DNA of 64,000 bases from assembly GCA_949289565.1 (NCBI GenBank), contig CASEOO010000043.1:62001-126000 (forward strand), in the 5' to 3' direction. The translations under genes and the position numbers were made by a program. Numbering within the stretch: the first letter of the stretch is position 1; the number at the start of each line of letters is the position of its first letter. A model generated the notes under the pieces. That model had not been told where the DNA came from. It saw only the letters and a list, made by a program, of their open reading frames with translations, and did not search any database. Origin of the DNA: an uncultured Bacteroidales bacterium (GTDB lineage Bacteria > Bacteroidota > Bacteroidia > Bacteroidales > UBA932). This document shows positions 16,498 to 25,398 of this stretch, piece by piece.

Positions 16498-18156
16498 TTA
16501 TCTCTGGTAAAGATACCTCTTAATGCTTCTCTTCGGAGTCCTCTCGAAATCCTCAGGCATCACTTCTATCTTGGAAATTCTCGCATAGTTAGGAAGCTCC
16601 TTGTTTGTGACTGTAAGTGAATTGTTCAGGTCCTGAACCAGGGCCTCCTTGTCCAGGCCATCTACCTCAGCCTGATGGAAGTCAGGATAAATCAAGGCTG
16701 TAAGTCCGCCATGATCCTCAATTACCAGCGAATCCACGACATAATGCATGTTGTTGAGCACGCATTCTATCTCCTCAGGATAGATATTCTGTCCAGAAGG
16801 GCCGAGAATCATGCACTTCGAGCGTCCTCTCAGATAAAGATAGCCATCCTTGTCCATTACGCCCATGTCTCCAGTGTGGAACCATCCGTCTTTCGTGAAA
16901 GCCGCCTCAGTAGCCTCCTCGTTCTTGTAATAGCCCAGGAATACATTCATGCCTTTGACCAGAACTTCTCCAGGAACTGTCTCAGGATCAGGAGAGTCTA
17001 TCTTGATCTCCATATTCGGAGCAGTCTTTCCACATGAGAATTCCCTGTTTGTCTTCCAGTCGTCATACGAAATGATAGGGGCGCATTCTGTCATGCCATA
17101 ACCCACCGTGAACGGGAAATTGATCTTCTTGAAGAAAGACTCCACTTCCTTGTTGAAAGCCGCGCCTCCGATGATGATTTCTTCGAACTTGCCGCCGAAT
17201 GCATTTACAAGTTCTGTGCGTATTTTCTTCATCAGCATCTGGTTCAGCCCAGGCACATGCGACAGGAAACGGATTCCCGCCTTGTCAAGCAGAGGCTTAA
17301 GTTTGGATTTGTACACTTTTTCAATGATAAGCGGCACTGCTATCACTATGTCCGGCTTCACTTCTGCCAGAGCCTGCATGATAATCTTAGGGCTCGGGAC
17401 TCTGGTCAGGAAATGTACATGAGTACCGACTGTCAGTTCGAAAAGAAGCTCGAACATCATGCCGTACATGTGGGCTGACGGCAGCATGGCCACCACATTC
17501 GAGTTTTCCCCGATCATCGGCAGCACGCCCATGGCGAACTTGATATTCGAATAAAGCGCCCTGTAAGGGATCATCACTCCCTTCGAGAACCCTGATGTAC
17601 CGGAAGTATAATTGATGAGGGCCAGTTCATCGGCAGAATCCTCATAATATTCGATGCATTCCGGAGTGAAATTCCTCGGGTATTTCTGGCCGAAATACTC
17701 ATTCAGATGCTCGCGGATGACCTTGATGTCGTCATTTTTAGTATACAGGAAAGCGAAGGTGCTGATCTGGACCACTGCTACCAGTGAAGGCATTTCTGTC
17801 TCGGTGAGGCCTTCCCACACAACATCATCCACGAAAAGAATCTTTGCCTCCGAATGGTTCACCAGGTGGTGGATGTTTCCCGCCTTGAATTCATGCAGGA
17901 TCGGCACAGGAACTGCGCCATAGGTGAGAGCTGACAGAAACGAAACTCCCCAGTTAGCCTGGTTTCTGGAGCATATTGCTACCTTGTCCCCCTTTTTCAA
18001 TCCGCATTTTTCGTACATGATGTGCATCTTCGCTATCCTTCTTGCCACATCACGGTAATGAAGCGTGACACCCTGGTAATTTGACAGAGCGGGACGGTCC
18101 CAGTTCTTCTTGAAACTCTCCTCGTAGAGTTTGTTTACAGACTTGAATTCAATCAT
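16498..18156 (-). CDS. AMP-dependent acyl-CoA synthetase / ligase
   Basis: A 552-residue ANL-superfamily enzyme that activates a carboxylic acid as acyl-AMP, most likely for transfer to CoA or a carrier protein. The P-loop-like motif INYTSGTSGFSKGVM is near 183-197, the VGYGMTECAPI motif near 345-355, the hinge motif GWFHTGDMGVMDKDGYLYLRGRSK near 423-446, and the catalytic C-terminal Lys in RTPKRSIKRY near 540-549. The last block shows a full C-terminal domain. It resembles long-chain fatty-acid ligases, but chain length is not readable. It is 34 bases downstream of the large unknown gene. Confidence 0.9.
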   Translation of the reverse strand: MIEFKSVNKLYEESFKKNWDRPALSNYQGVTLHYRDVARRIAKMHIMYEKCGLKKGDKVAICSRNQANWGVSFLSALTYGAVPVPILHEFKAGNIHHLVNHSEAKILFVDDVVWEGLTETEMPSLVAVVQISTFAFLYTKNDDIKVIREHLNEYFGQKYPRNFTPECIEYYEDSADELALINYTSGTSGFSKGVMIPYRALYSNIKFAMGVLPMIGENSNVVAMLPSAHMYGMMFELLFELTVGTHVHFLTRVPSPKIIMQALAEVKPDIVIAVPLIIEKVYKSKLKPLLDKAGIRFLSHVPGLNQMLMKKIRTELVNAFGGKFEEIIIGGAAFNKEVESFFKKINFPFTVGYGMTECAPIISYDDWKTNREFSCGKTAPNMEIKIDSPDPETVPGEVLVKGMNVFLGYYKNEEATEAAFTKDGWFHTGDMGVMDKDGYLYLRGRSKCMILGPSGQNIYPEEIECVLNNMHYVVDSLVIEDHGGLTALIYPDFHQAEVDGLDKEALVQDLNNSLTVTNKELPNYARISKIEVMPEDFERTPKRSIKRYLYQR

Positions 18157-18190
18157 TTCAATTAAGTTTTATTTGTGTGCAATATATCTG

Positions 18191-20476
18191 TTATTTTCCA
18201 GCTATCTTGACAGTATGCTTTTTCCCGTCATAGCATATAACTTCCACGGCGCCTCCATCCACAGGAATCACTTCGCTGTCAGGGCGGATCATCTTGTCCC
18301 CCGAGAAAACAGTAAGCGGCTCTCCGCCATAAAATCCGAAAATCAGGGTCTGTATCGACGTTCTGACCACCCAGTAAGTGCTTCCGCTCACACGTATACG
18401 CTCAGGAAGCCCCTTTATGGTTTCTGAAGCGGTGATTGTCTTCCATTGAGGCGGACGCCTCCCCTGAAGGTTGTACATTTCTATGGTGTTGTCCGTATGA
18501 AGAATCATGACATTGTATTTCCTGTTCCCGGAAAAATCGTACACGTCCGGGCCAAGCAGGATTTCCTTTCCGAGGTCTACAGGGAACGGATTCACGAAAC
18601 GTCCGAGACGATCTATCAGGTGAAGCTTGCGGCCGGACGCGAAAAGAATCTGAAGCTTGCCGTTCGCAAAATAATCGACAGTCTGGGCACATCCGCATAT
18701 CGGAGCGCCGAAAGGCACGCCCCACAAACCCTTTCCGCCCTCTTCCTGAAGGCAGAGATATAGATTCTCCTGCTGATAGAACAAATTCCATTTCCCTGTC
18801 CCTGAATTCTTTACACGGAACGGGCCTTTAGGAACGGCTACTTCTGTATCACGCTCAAATGTCGGAGCCTGGCTCTTAAGCACTGTGGTCCTGCATACAT
18901 CCATGTCAAGCGACAGTCCTGACTTGGTCTCTGAAACAGTGAAAAAAACAGGTTCGTAAGTGATGCCGTCAAAAGATTTTCTGACTGCAGGCATGAAGTC
19001 TTCAGCAAAAAGACCGGATGTATATCCTGAATCTTCTGTAAGGGAAAGATAGGAAACGAAATACGAATCCTTGCACGACAGGCGGTCATTCACAGCCGCG
19101 TCAGCCAGGAAGTCTGAAAGAGAGTAGTCCAGCGCCCTGCCGGAAATATACTCTGAAAGAGCATTGCGGCTGCCTGCAACGAGCCAGCCTTCATGCAATA
19201 TGAAATCGGATTCATTCTCCACGGAGAACATCTTGCCGAAAAGAGAAGACATATAGCCCTTGTAAGCATATGGCATAATCCTGTCCTGACAGTTCTCCTG
19301 CGTCACATCCTGCATTCCCTTGAAAAGAATTTTCGGAAATTTCTGGCCCAGCCGGGCCAATAATATTTTTTCGAGCTTGCCTCCGGCAATAAATTCAGCC
19401 ACTGCCGCTTCCTTTAAAGCCAATGCTTCCGCCCACGCCACAGGATCAACTCCAGTGTTTTTCTTCATTGCGGCGCGTTCCGCTTCAATATTTTTCACGA
19501 GAGACTTGGTCTGGGCAAAAGCCAGATATGTTTTCTGATAAGCGCCGGCATCTTCAAACGGAACTGCAATGGCAGAAATTGTGTACGAAGGCAATATAGA
19601 AGATATTTCAGACTTTGATGGCTGGATATGCTGGTAAATGCTCAGCAAGTCATCTGCATTTCCTTCCGAATAAGCGCTCCCGGAGAGAGAAAATCCATCG
19701 GCATCTGACCTCATGATCTCGAATGCGGCGCAGGATGCAAAATCAGAGGCCGCGGCCGCGTACTCTCTGCACGAACGTGAGAAAACCATAGATGAGAGCC
19801 TCTCCACCCCAGAATCCGGGATTACAACCATATTGGGAGCGGAAACCATCTCAGCAGCCTCAGGGAAAGCGGGCTTGTCCAGAACAGAAACCTCAGCTTT
19901 CAAATGTCTGGAAGCTGACTGCACCAGAATGTCAGAAGATGAAAGGAACAGCAGCGACCTCTTCCTTAATGGGCTGCCTGCAGGCGCTATATCAGATGCA
20001 TCCAAATATTCAGCCGAAATGCCTGCCTTTCCGGCATTGGACATCAGCAGGCCGGCAGAAGCGCCAGGGGCTTCGCCAGACTTGCCGGCATCAAGAATGA
20101 GAAGCGAGGCCGGCTCTCCTATATTGTGTACAGAAAGCACGGCTGGCGCGGACAAGAGGTCTTGATATAATGAAGACGATTCATGGATTCCCTTCAGAAA
20201 ATCAGCCATTTTTCCACTATGCTCACGTCCGGAAACGACAAAAGTCATGGAAGACTCATCCGAAAACAAGGTGCTGAGCAAAGTGGAGAAATCCTCAAAT
20301 TTCAACACAGCGTCAGCATCAGACGGCACAGCAGAAAAAAGCATGTACTCCCGGCTGTCAGCCAGACTGTCCTTAGACTGTCCTGTGCCGGAATAAAGAT
20401 AATACAATGCAACAATGACGACTATCAGGAAAACTCCCAGAACCGACACACATAGAATTAAAGACTTCTTACTCAT
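18191..20476 (-). CDS. Large membrane-anchored envelope protein of unknown function
   Basis: A 761-residue protein I cannot place in a characterised family; it has some resemblance to DUF3352-type proteins. A single N-terminal anchor (about 6-28) is followed by a long extracytoplasmic part. Residues 45-520 have repeated alpha/beta segments with many Ser and Ala, and 540-761 read as beta-rich short repeats with Gly-Asp turns (DYFANGKLQILFASGRKLHL, DVYDFSGNRKYNVMILHTD), suggesting a propeller-like C-terminal domain. It has its own promoter-like element at 20502-20535 and is followed by the AMP-ligase gene after 34 bases. No catalytic motif is obvious. Confidence 0.8.
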   Translation of the reverse strand: MSKKSLILCVSVLGVFLIVVIVALYYLYSGTGQSKDSLADSREYMLFSAVPSDADAVLKFEDFSTLLSTLFSDESSMTFVVSGREHSGKMADFLKGIHESSSLYQDLLSAPAVLSVHNIGEPASLLILDAGKSGEAPGASAGLLMSNAGKAGISAEYLDASDIAPAGSPLRKRSLLFLSSSDILVQSASRHLKAEVSVLDKPAFPEAAEMVSAPNMVVIPDSGVERLSSMVFSRSCREYAAAASDFASCAAFEIMRSDADGFSLSGSAYSEGNADDLLSIYQHIQPSKSEISSILPSYTISAIAVPFEDAGAYQKTYLAFAQTKSLVKNIEAERAAMKKNTGVDPVAWAEALALKEAAVAEFIAGGKLEKILLARLGQKFPKILFKGMQDVTQENCQDRIMPYAYKGYMSSLFGKMFSVENESDFILHEGWLVAGSRNALSEYISGRALDYSLSDFLADAAVNDRLSCKDSYFVSYLSLTEDSGYTSGLFAEDFMPAVRKSFDGITYEPVFFTVSETKSGLSLDMDVCRTTVLKSQAPTFERDTEVAVPKGPFRVKNSGTGKWNLFYQQENLYLCLQEEGGKGLWGVPFGAPICGCAQTVDYFANGKLQILFASGRKLHLIDRLGRFVNPFPVDLGKEILLGPDVYDFSGNRKYNVMILHTDNTIEMYNLQGRRPPQWKTITASETIKGLPERIRVSGSTYWVVRTSIQTLIFGFYGGEPLTVFSGDKMIRPDSEVIPVDGGAVEVICYDGKKHTVKIAGK

Positions 20477-20501
20477 GATTCACCATAAAGCATTCAATCT
20501 G

Positions 20502-20535
20502 CAAATATACGAAATTTTCGCTATTTGCCTTCAAG
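20502..20535 (-). promoter_or_regulatory. Candidate promoter of the 761-residue protein gene
   Basis: On the minus strand TATATTTG occupies 20509-20502, an exact minus-7 match, with CTTG at 20535-20532, 22 bases upstream. The gene's ATG is at 20476, about 25 bases downstream of the element. Confidence 0.5.
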
Positions 20536-20566
20536 CCGCAGCGCCGGTGTATGTCTGAAAGTGGAA

Positions 20567-20941
20567 TTATTTTACTGCAACAGCCTCTATCTCGACTTTC
20601 ACTCCCATCGGGAGGGCGGCCACTTGATAGCAAGCTCTGGCAGGCTTTTCTGTAGTGAAAAATTCAGAATATACAGCATTCATAGCCCCGAAATTGGCAA
20701 TATCGTCAAGAAGAACTGTGGTCTTGACAACATTGGCATATGTCATGCCTGCCTTTTCGAGGATAGCTCCGACATTCTTCAGAGACTGCCTGGTCTGCGC
20801 CTCTATAGTCTCCGGAACTGAACCGTCGTCCGGGACAACAGGAATCTGCCCTGATATATAAAGTGTGCCGTTGATTTCTACGGCTTGCGAATAAGGACCT
20901 ACAGCCTTAGGCGCATTCTCTGAAGCAATAATCTTTTTCAT
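20567..20941 (-). CDS. ridA: RidA family reactive intermediate/imine deaminase
   Basis: A 124-residue RidA (YjgF/YER057c/UK114) protein, a trimeric enzyme that hydrolyses reactive enamine/imine intermediates such as 2-aminoacrylate. Family features are clear: APKAVGPYSQAVE at 10-22, LYISGQIP near 28-35, the conserved Arg in PARACYQVAALPMGVKVEIEAVA near 98-120. The start codon is only four bases from the 3' end of tRNA-Arg(CCT) on the same strand, so the gene has almost no leader if the tRNA is excised. It is the last member of the DUF177-rpmF-tRNA-ridA run. Confidence 0.94.
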   Translation of the reverse strand: MKKIIASENAPKAVGPYSQAVEINGTLYISGQIPVVPDDGSVPETIEAQTRQSLKNVGAILEKAGMTYANVVKTTVLLDDIANFGAMNAVYSEFFTTEKPARACYQVAALPMGVKVEIEAVAVK

Positions 20942-20945
20942 ATCG

Positions 20946-21017
20946 TAGCCCCGAGCAGAATCGAACTGCTATCTAAAGTTTAGGAAACTTCCATTCTATC
21001 CGTTGAACTACAGGGCC
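20946..21017 (-). tRNA. tRNA-Arg(CCT)
   Basis: A complete 72-base cloverleaf on the minus strand. Acceptor GGCCCTG pairs with CGGGGCT (one G-U at the end), the D stem is GTTC/GAAT, the anticodon stem is GAAGT/ACTTT with loop TTCCTAA, giving anticodon CCT, and the T arm is AGCAG-TTCGATT-CTGCT. The discriminator is A and CCA is not encoded. It decodes AGG, a heavily used arginine codon in this window. It lies 17 bases after rpmF and 4 bases before ridA, inside a leftward transcription unit. Confidence 0.95.
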
Positions 21018-21034
21018 AAGTCAGAAGACTGTGC

Positions 21035-21217
21035 TTACTCGGCACTCTTCTGTATAATCTGGCGACCTCTATAGTAGCCGCACTCTGGGCATACTCTGTG
21101 ATACAATACAGTCGCTCCGCAGTTTGAGCAGGTAGCCAATGTAGGCACTACTGCTTTATCATGTGTTCTTCTTTTGTCTCTTCTCTGTTTAGAGACTTTG
21201 TGTTTCGGATGTGCCAT
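21035..21217 (-). CDS. rpmF: Large ribosomal subunit protein bL32
   Basis: A 60-residue bL32 protein that starts [17 protein letters not shown] and has the zinc-ribbon form of the family, with Cys30, Cys33, Cys43 and Cys46. It follows the DUF177 gene by 30 bases, the conserved arrangement across bacteria, and precedes tRNA-Arg. Confidence 0.97.
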   Translation of the reverse strand: MAHPKHKVSKQRRDKRRTHDKAVVPTLATCSNCGATVLYHRVCPECGYYRGRQIIQKSAE

Positions 21218-21247
21218 TTTATAAATTAATTTTTATGTTATCAAATG

Positions 21248-21784
21248 TCATTTCCTGAAAATGCCCTCCAGTACGGCAAAAGGGCTGTTCTGACTGTCAT
21301 TTTCAGATCTGTTCACTGAAATTCCTGACTGCAGATACTCAAGCATCTGAGGATTGCACTTCCCCTCGGGATGCATTCTCAGAACTGGAAGAGACAGGCA
21401 CACATAATCATAAATCACCTGCGCCAGGTCAAAATCAGCATCCGCATCAGAAACCTGGACAACTTCCCTTTCCGGCGTGTCATTTTCGTCCTGGGCGGAA
21501 GCCTCGCCCTTGCCGAACTTGATGCTGAGCCTGGCAGTCGTGTCCACCGGGACAGACAGAGGATCAAGACAGCGGTCGCAAGCCACTGAAACCTCGCCTG
21601 AGACATTGCAGTCAACACCTATATACTGTCCGGACTTCTCGACCTCCACAAGAGCTGTCAAATCAGCATCGAGTATCTCGGAATTTCCAAAACTTTCAAA
21701 AAACTCTTTATCAACTTCCAGGCAGGATGCTGTCCTTCCCTGGGACAATCCATTTAAAGGTATCAAAAAATCATTTCTGTCCAT
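21248..21784 (-). CDS. DUF177 (YceD-like) protein
   Basis: A 178-residue member of the DUF177/YceD family, regularly encoded just before rpmF and linked in other bacteria and plants to 23S rRNA accumulation. The family core SGEVSVACDRCLDPLSVPVDTTARLSIKFG (Cys pair CDRC near 71-74) and the C-terminal VYDYVCLSLPVLRMHPEGKCNP segment are present. The frame is open nine codons further upstream, but that ATG overlaps the TATCTTTG promoter element, so the ATG at 21784 is the better start. Confidence 0.88.
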   Translation of the reverse strand: MDRNDFLIPLNGLSQGRTASCLEVDKEFFESFGNSEILDADLTALVEVEKSGQYIGVDCNVSGEVSVACDRCLDPLSVPVDTTARLSIKFGKGEASAQDENDTPEREVVQVSDADADFDLAQVIYDYVCLSLPVLRMHPEGKCNPQMLEYLQSGISVNRSENDSQNSPFAVLEGIFRK

Positions 21785-21808
21785 AACCCGTAAATAGATT
21801 TGAGCGTG

Positions 21809-21839
21809 CAAAGATAGGAATAATTTTTATAAAATCAAT
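21809..21839 (-). promoter_or_regulatory. Promoter of DUF177-rpmF-tRNA-ridA unit
   Basis: TATCTTTG on the minus strand at 21816-21809 with ATTG at 21839-21836 gives a 19-base spacer, a near-consensus Bacteroidota promoter. It overlaps the last codons of typA and would start transcription about 18 bases before the DUF177 ATG. Confidence 0.65.
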
Positions 21840-23634
21840 CCAAATTTCCGCTTTTTCTTTTCCTTTCTATTTCATCAAGAATAATCTTCCTGATTCTCAT
21901 AGACTTAGGTGTCACCTCCACAAGCTCATCTTCCTGTATATATTCAAGGGCTTCTTCAAGAGAAAAGACTATCGGAGGCGGAAGCATCACCTTGTCGTCA
22001 CTGCCGGAAGCTCTCATGTTCGTCAGTTTCTTGGTCTTGCAGATGTTTATGTTCAGGTCTCTTTCCCTGGTATGCTCTCCCACTACCTGGCCGGCATAGA
22101 TTTCATCTCCAGGATTCACAAAGAAACGGCCTCTGTCCTGAAGCTTGTCCATGGAATATGCTACTGCCACACCTGTTTCAAGCGACACGAGCGAACCGTT
22201 CGTCCTCATCTCGATGTCGCCCTTATACGGCTCATATGCCTTGAACCTGTGAGCCACTACCGCCTCACCCTGGGTAGCTGTCAGAAGATTGCTTCTCAGT
22301 CCCATAAGGCCTCTTGCCGGTATATCGAAGTCCAAATGAGTGCGGTCGCCCCTGTTTTCCATATGTATGAGGGCTCCCTTTCTCCTGGTAGCAATCTCAA
22401 TGGCCTTGCCTACAAACTCCTCCGGAACCTCTATCGTCAAATTCTCAATAGGCTCGCACCTCTGCCCGTTGATGGTCTTGTCCAGAACTTTTGGCTGCCC
22501 GACCTGAAGCTCAAAGCCTTCACGGCGCATAGTCTCGATAAGCACCGACAGATGAAGCACTCCCCTGCCATATACTATAAATGAGTCAGCATTAGGACCC
22601 GGCTTGACTCTGAGCGCAAGATTTTTTTCAAGTTCTTTTTCAAGACGCTCTTTCAAATGCCTGGAAGTCACGAATTTGCCTTCTCTTCCAAAAAACGGGG
22701 AATTGTTTATACAGAAAAGCATGCTCATAGTCGGCTCGTCCACCTCGATAGGAGGAAGCGGCTCAGGATTTTCAAAATCAGCTATCGTGTCTCCGATCTC
22801 GAAGCCTTCAAGCCCAACTACAGCACAGATATCTCCGCACTGCACTGAATCGACTTTAGTCTTTCCCAGGCCGTCGAAGACCATGAGGTCGCGGATTTTC
22901 TGCTTCTGGATGATGTCGTAACGCTTGCAAAGACTGATGTTCATACCAGAGCGGAGCTCTCCCCTGGTCACCCTGCCGACTGCTATCCGTCCTACATACG
23001 GGGAATATTCCAGCGATGAAATAAGCATCTGAGGCGTCCCCTCATTATGCACCGGAGCAGGAATCACATCTATAATGGTGTCCAGAAGAGCTGTGATGTC
23101 ATTCGCAGGCTTTCTCCAGTCACGTGACATCCAGCCTTGCTTGGCACTTCCATAAAGAGTCTTGAAATCCAGCTGGTCATCTGTAGCGTTCAGGGAGAAC
23201 ATAAGATCAAATACCTCTTCCTGCACTTCATCAGGACGGCAGTTCTGCTTATCCACCTTATTGATAACCACTATAGGCTTCTTTCCCATCTCTATAGCTT
23301 TCTGGAGCACGAACCTGGTCTGCGGCATGCACCCCTCGAATGCGTCCACCAGAAGCAGGACTCCGTCAGCCATATTCAGCACCCTTTCGACCTCGCCGCC
23401 GAAATCGCTATGCCCCGGAGTATCTATAACGTTTATCTTCACACCTTTATACGGGACAGACACATTTTTTGCAAGAATAGTGATTCCCCTTTCCCTTTCC
23501 AGGTCATTGTTGTCCAGAATGAGTTCCCCCATCTTGTCTTCCCTGGCCTGCTTGGCCTGATAGATCATCCTGTCCACGAGTGTGGTCTTGCCGTGATCGA
23601 CATGCGCAATAATCGCGATATTCCTGATTTCCAT
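21835..23634 (-). CDS. typA: Ribosome-associated GTPase TypA/BipA
   Basis: A 599-residue translational GTPase related to EF-G, involved in ribosome assembly and stress or cold adaptation. The G motifs are intact: AHVDHGKTTLVD (P-loop) at 10-21, RERGITI near 47-53, DTPGHSDFGGEVERV near 71-85 and NKVDK near 125-129. The family's C-terminal domain ends with the typical PPPIVFSLEEALEYIQEDELVEVTPKSMRIRK stretch. A promoter and a strong hairpin precede it at 23655-23702. Confidence 0.97.
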   Translation of the reverse strand: MEIRNIAIIAHVDHGKTTLVDRMIYQAKQAREDKMGELILDNNDLERERGITILAKNVSVPYKGVKINVIDTPGHSDFGGEVERVLNMADGVLLLVDAFEGCMPQTRFVLQKAIEMGKKPIVVINKVDKQNCRPDEVQEEVFDLMFSLNATDDQLDFKTLYGSAKQGWMSRDWRKPANDITALLDTIIDVIPAPVHNEGTPQMLISSLEYSPYVGRIAVGRVTRGELRSGMNISLCKRYDIIQKQKIRDLMVFDGLGKTKVDSVQCGDICAVVGLEGFEIGDTIADFENPEPLPPIEVDEPTMSMLFCINNSPFFGREGKFVTSRHLKERLEKELEKNLALRVKPGPNADSFIVYGRGVLHLSVLIETMRREGFELQVGQPKVLDKTINGQRCEPIENLTIEVPEEFVGKAIEIATRRKGALIHMENRGDRTHLDFDIPARGLMGLRSNLLTATQGEAVVAHRFKAYEPYKGDIEMRTNGSLVSLETGVAVAYSMDKLQDRGRFFVNPGDEIYAGQVVGEHTRERDLNINICKTKKLTNMRASGSDDKVMLPPPIVFSLEEALEYIQEDELVEVTPKSMRIRKIILDEIERKRKSGNLD

Positions 23635-23654
23635 ATATTAGAATTCTTAAAAAT

Positions 23655-23688
23655 GTTTCCGGAGGCATGCCGGCACGTCTCCGGAAAC
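23655..23688 (-). other. 5' UTR hairpin of typA
   Basis: A perfect 10-bp stem (GTTTCCGGAG with CTCCGGAAAC) encloses a 14-base loop that itself contains GCATGC and GCCGGC palindromes. It lies between the typA minus-7 element and the ATG and would form at the extreme 5' end of the message, about 20 bases upstream of the start codon. No T-tract follows, so it is not a terminator. Confidence 0.75.
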
Positions 23689-23694
23689 GGACTG

Positions 23695-23702
23695 CAAAAG
23701 TA
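23695..23702 (-). promoter_or_regulatory. typA minus-7 promoter element
   Basis: TACTTTTG on the minus strand (23702-23695) matches TAnnTTTG. No clear minus-33 is seen. Transcription would start just before the 23655-23688 hairpin. Confidence 0.5.
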
Positions 23703-23756
23703 GAAAATTCTAATATTAAAACGAAGTTTTTATTTTATTTTTCATATTCATTATAT

Positions 23757-23764
23757 TAATTTTG
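23757..23764 (+). promoter_or_regulatory. guaA minus-7 promoter element
   Basis: TAATTTTG matches TAnnTTTG exactly and ends 20 bases before the guaA ATG. The upstream region is T-rich but lacks a TTTG at the usual distance. Confidence 0.5.
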
Positions 23765-23783
23765 CACCAAATATATCAATGAA

Positions 23784-25361
23784 ATGACAGAAAAGATCAT
23801 CATTCTCGATTTCGGGTCACAGGTAACTCAGCTCATCGGGCGAAGGCTCAGGGAATTGAACGTTTACTGTGAAATTTACCCGTTCAACAAGATTCCGGCA
23901 CTGGACGAGTCTGTAAAGGGAGTCATTCTATCAGGAAGCCCTTTTTCAGTCCGGGATGACAAAGCTCCGCAGGCCAGCCTTAACGGGATCAAGGGGAAGC
24001 TGCCTCTGCTCGGGATCTGCTACGGCGCGCAATATCTTGCCCACATGTACGGCGGAGAAGTAAATGCCTCCATAGCCAGAGAATATGGAAGAGCAATGCT
24101 GGATGTCACAGAACCTGAATCCCCGCTGATGAAAGGGGTGGCGGCTCATTCCCAGGTATGGATGTCGCACGGAGACACCATTGCCAGGCTTCCTGAAGGA
24201 GGGGAAACCATAGCATCGACTGCTGATGTAAAGTATGCCGCATACCATATCAAAGGAGAAGACACATATGCTGTCCAGTTCCATCCTGAAGTGTACCATA
24301 CTGTAGAAGGCTCGAAAATATTGGCGAACTTCGCCCTCGGAATTTGCGGATGCCGCGGGGACTGGACTCCTGATTCATTCATAGATACAACGATAGCCGA
24401 ACTGAAAACAAAGCTCGGAGACGACAAGGTCATCCTTGGACTGAGCGGAGGAGTGGACTCCACTGTAGCGGCCGTCCTGCTGAACAAGGCCATAGGGCAC
24501 AACCTCACATGCATCTTCGTGAACAACGGGCTTCTGAGAAAGAACGAATTCGAAGATGTCCTGGCTTCATATCAGGACATGGGCCTGAATGTAATCGGCG
24601 CGGATGCTTCCTCCGAATTCCTGGAACAGCTCAAAGGTGTCACAGAGCCTGAAAAGAAGAGAAAAGTCATAGGCAGGCTGTTTATCGAGACATTTGACAA
24701 GTATGCCAGGCAGATTGAAAATGCGAAATGGCTGGCGCAGGGCACCATATATCCTGACGTTATAGAATCTGCATCTGTGAACGGGCCTTCATCCACCATC
24801 AAGTCACACCACAATGTAGGAGGGCTGCCGGAAAAGATGAATCTGAAGATAGTGGAACCGCTCAGGTCACTCTTCAAAGACGAGGTCAGAAGAGTCGGAC
24901 GCGCCCTGCAGATCAAGGAAGAACTGATAGGAAGGCATCCTTTCCCGGGTCCGTCACTCGGCATCAGGATTCTTGGAGAAGTGACCGAAGACAAGCTGGC
25001 GATACTCCGCGAAGCCGATGACATATTCATCCGCGGGCTGAGGGAATACAAGATAGAAGGGATTCCTTCGGCATCAGACCCTACCATGACAGCCACGAAT
25101 CTCTATGATTCCATATGGCAGGCAGGAGCTATATTGCTGCCGGTCAAGAGCGTAGGCGTGATGGGTGACGAAAGGACATACGAATATACCATAGCGCTCC
25201 GTGCGGTTATCTCCACAGACGGCATGACAGCCGACTGGGTGCATCTTCCTTACGACTTCATGGCGAAGGTCAGCAATGATATCATAAACAAGGTGCGCGG
25301 AGTGAACCGCGTCGTCTACGACATCAGTTCAAAACCGCCTGCAACTATCGAGTGGGAATAA
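23784..25361 (+). CDS. guaA: GMP synthase (glutamine-hydrolysing)
   Basis: Converts XMP to GMP. The 525-residue protein has a class I glutamine amidotransferase domain with nucleophile Cys79 in [13 protein letters not shown] and the His-Glu pair in [10 protein letters not shown] near 163-172, then the ATP pyrophosphatase domain with P-loop [13 protein letters not shown] near 218-230, and the C-terminal dimerisation domain ending [17 protein letters not shown], the conserved family end. It stands alone between typA (divergent) and a strong convergent terminator. Confidence 0.97.
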   Translation: MTEKIIILDFGSQVTQLIGRRLRELNVYCEIYPFNKIPALDESVKGVILSGSPFSVRDDKAPQASLNGIKGKLPLLGICYGAQYLAHMYGGEVNASIAREYGRAMLDVTEPESPLMKGVAAHSQVWMSHGDTIARLPEGGETIASTADVKYAAYHIKGEDTYAVQFHPEVYHTVEGSKILANFALGICGCRGDWTPDSFIDTTIAELKTKLGDDKVILGLSGGVDSTVAAVLLNKAIGHNLTCIFVNNGLLRKNEFEDVLASYQDMGLNVIGADASSEFLEQLKGVTEPEKKRKVIGRLFIETFDKYARQIENAKWLAQGTIYPDVIESASVNGPSSTIKSHHNVGGLPEKMNLKIVEPLRSLFKDEVRRVGRALQIKEELIGRHPFPGPSLGIRILGEVTEDKLAILREADDIFIRGLREYKIEGIPSASDPTMTATNLYDSIWQAGAILLPVKSVGVMGDERTYEYTIALRAVISTDGMTADWVHLPYDFMAKVSNDIINKVRGVNRVVYDISSKPPATIEWE

Positions 25362-25398
25362 AAATAAACGGTGTCTGTCAGCGACACCGTTTATTTTT
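25360..25398. terminator. Bidirectional terminator between guaA and the Bat operon end
   Basis: A perfect 16-bp stem (arm AAAAATAAACGGTGTC at 25360-25375) with a 7-base loop ends in T-rich tracts on both strands. It serves guaA from the left and the leftward operon from the right; the last codon of the leftward gene reaches into the stem. Confidence 0.92.
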
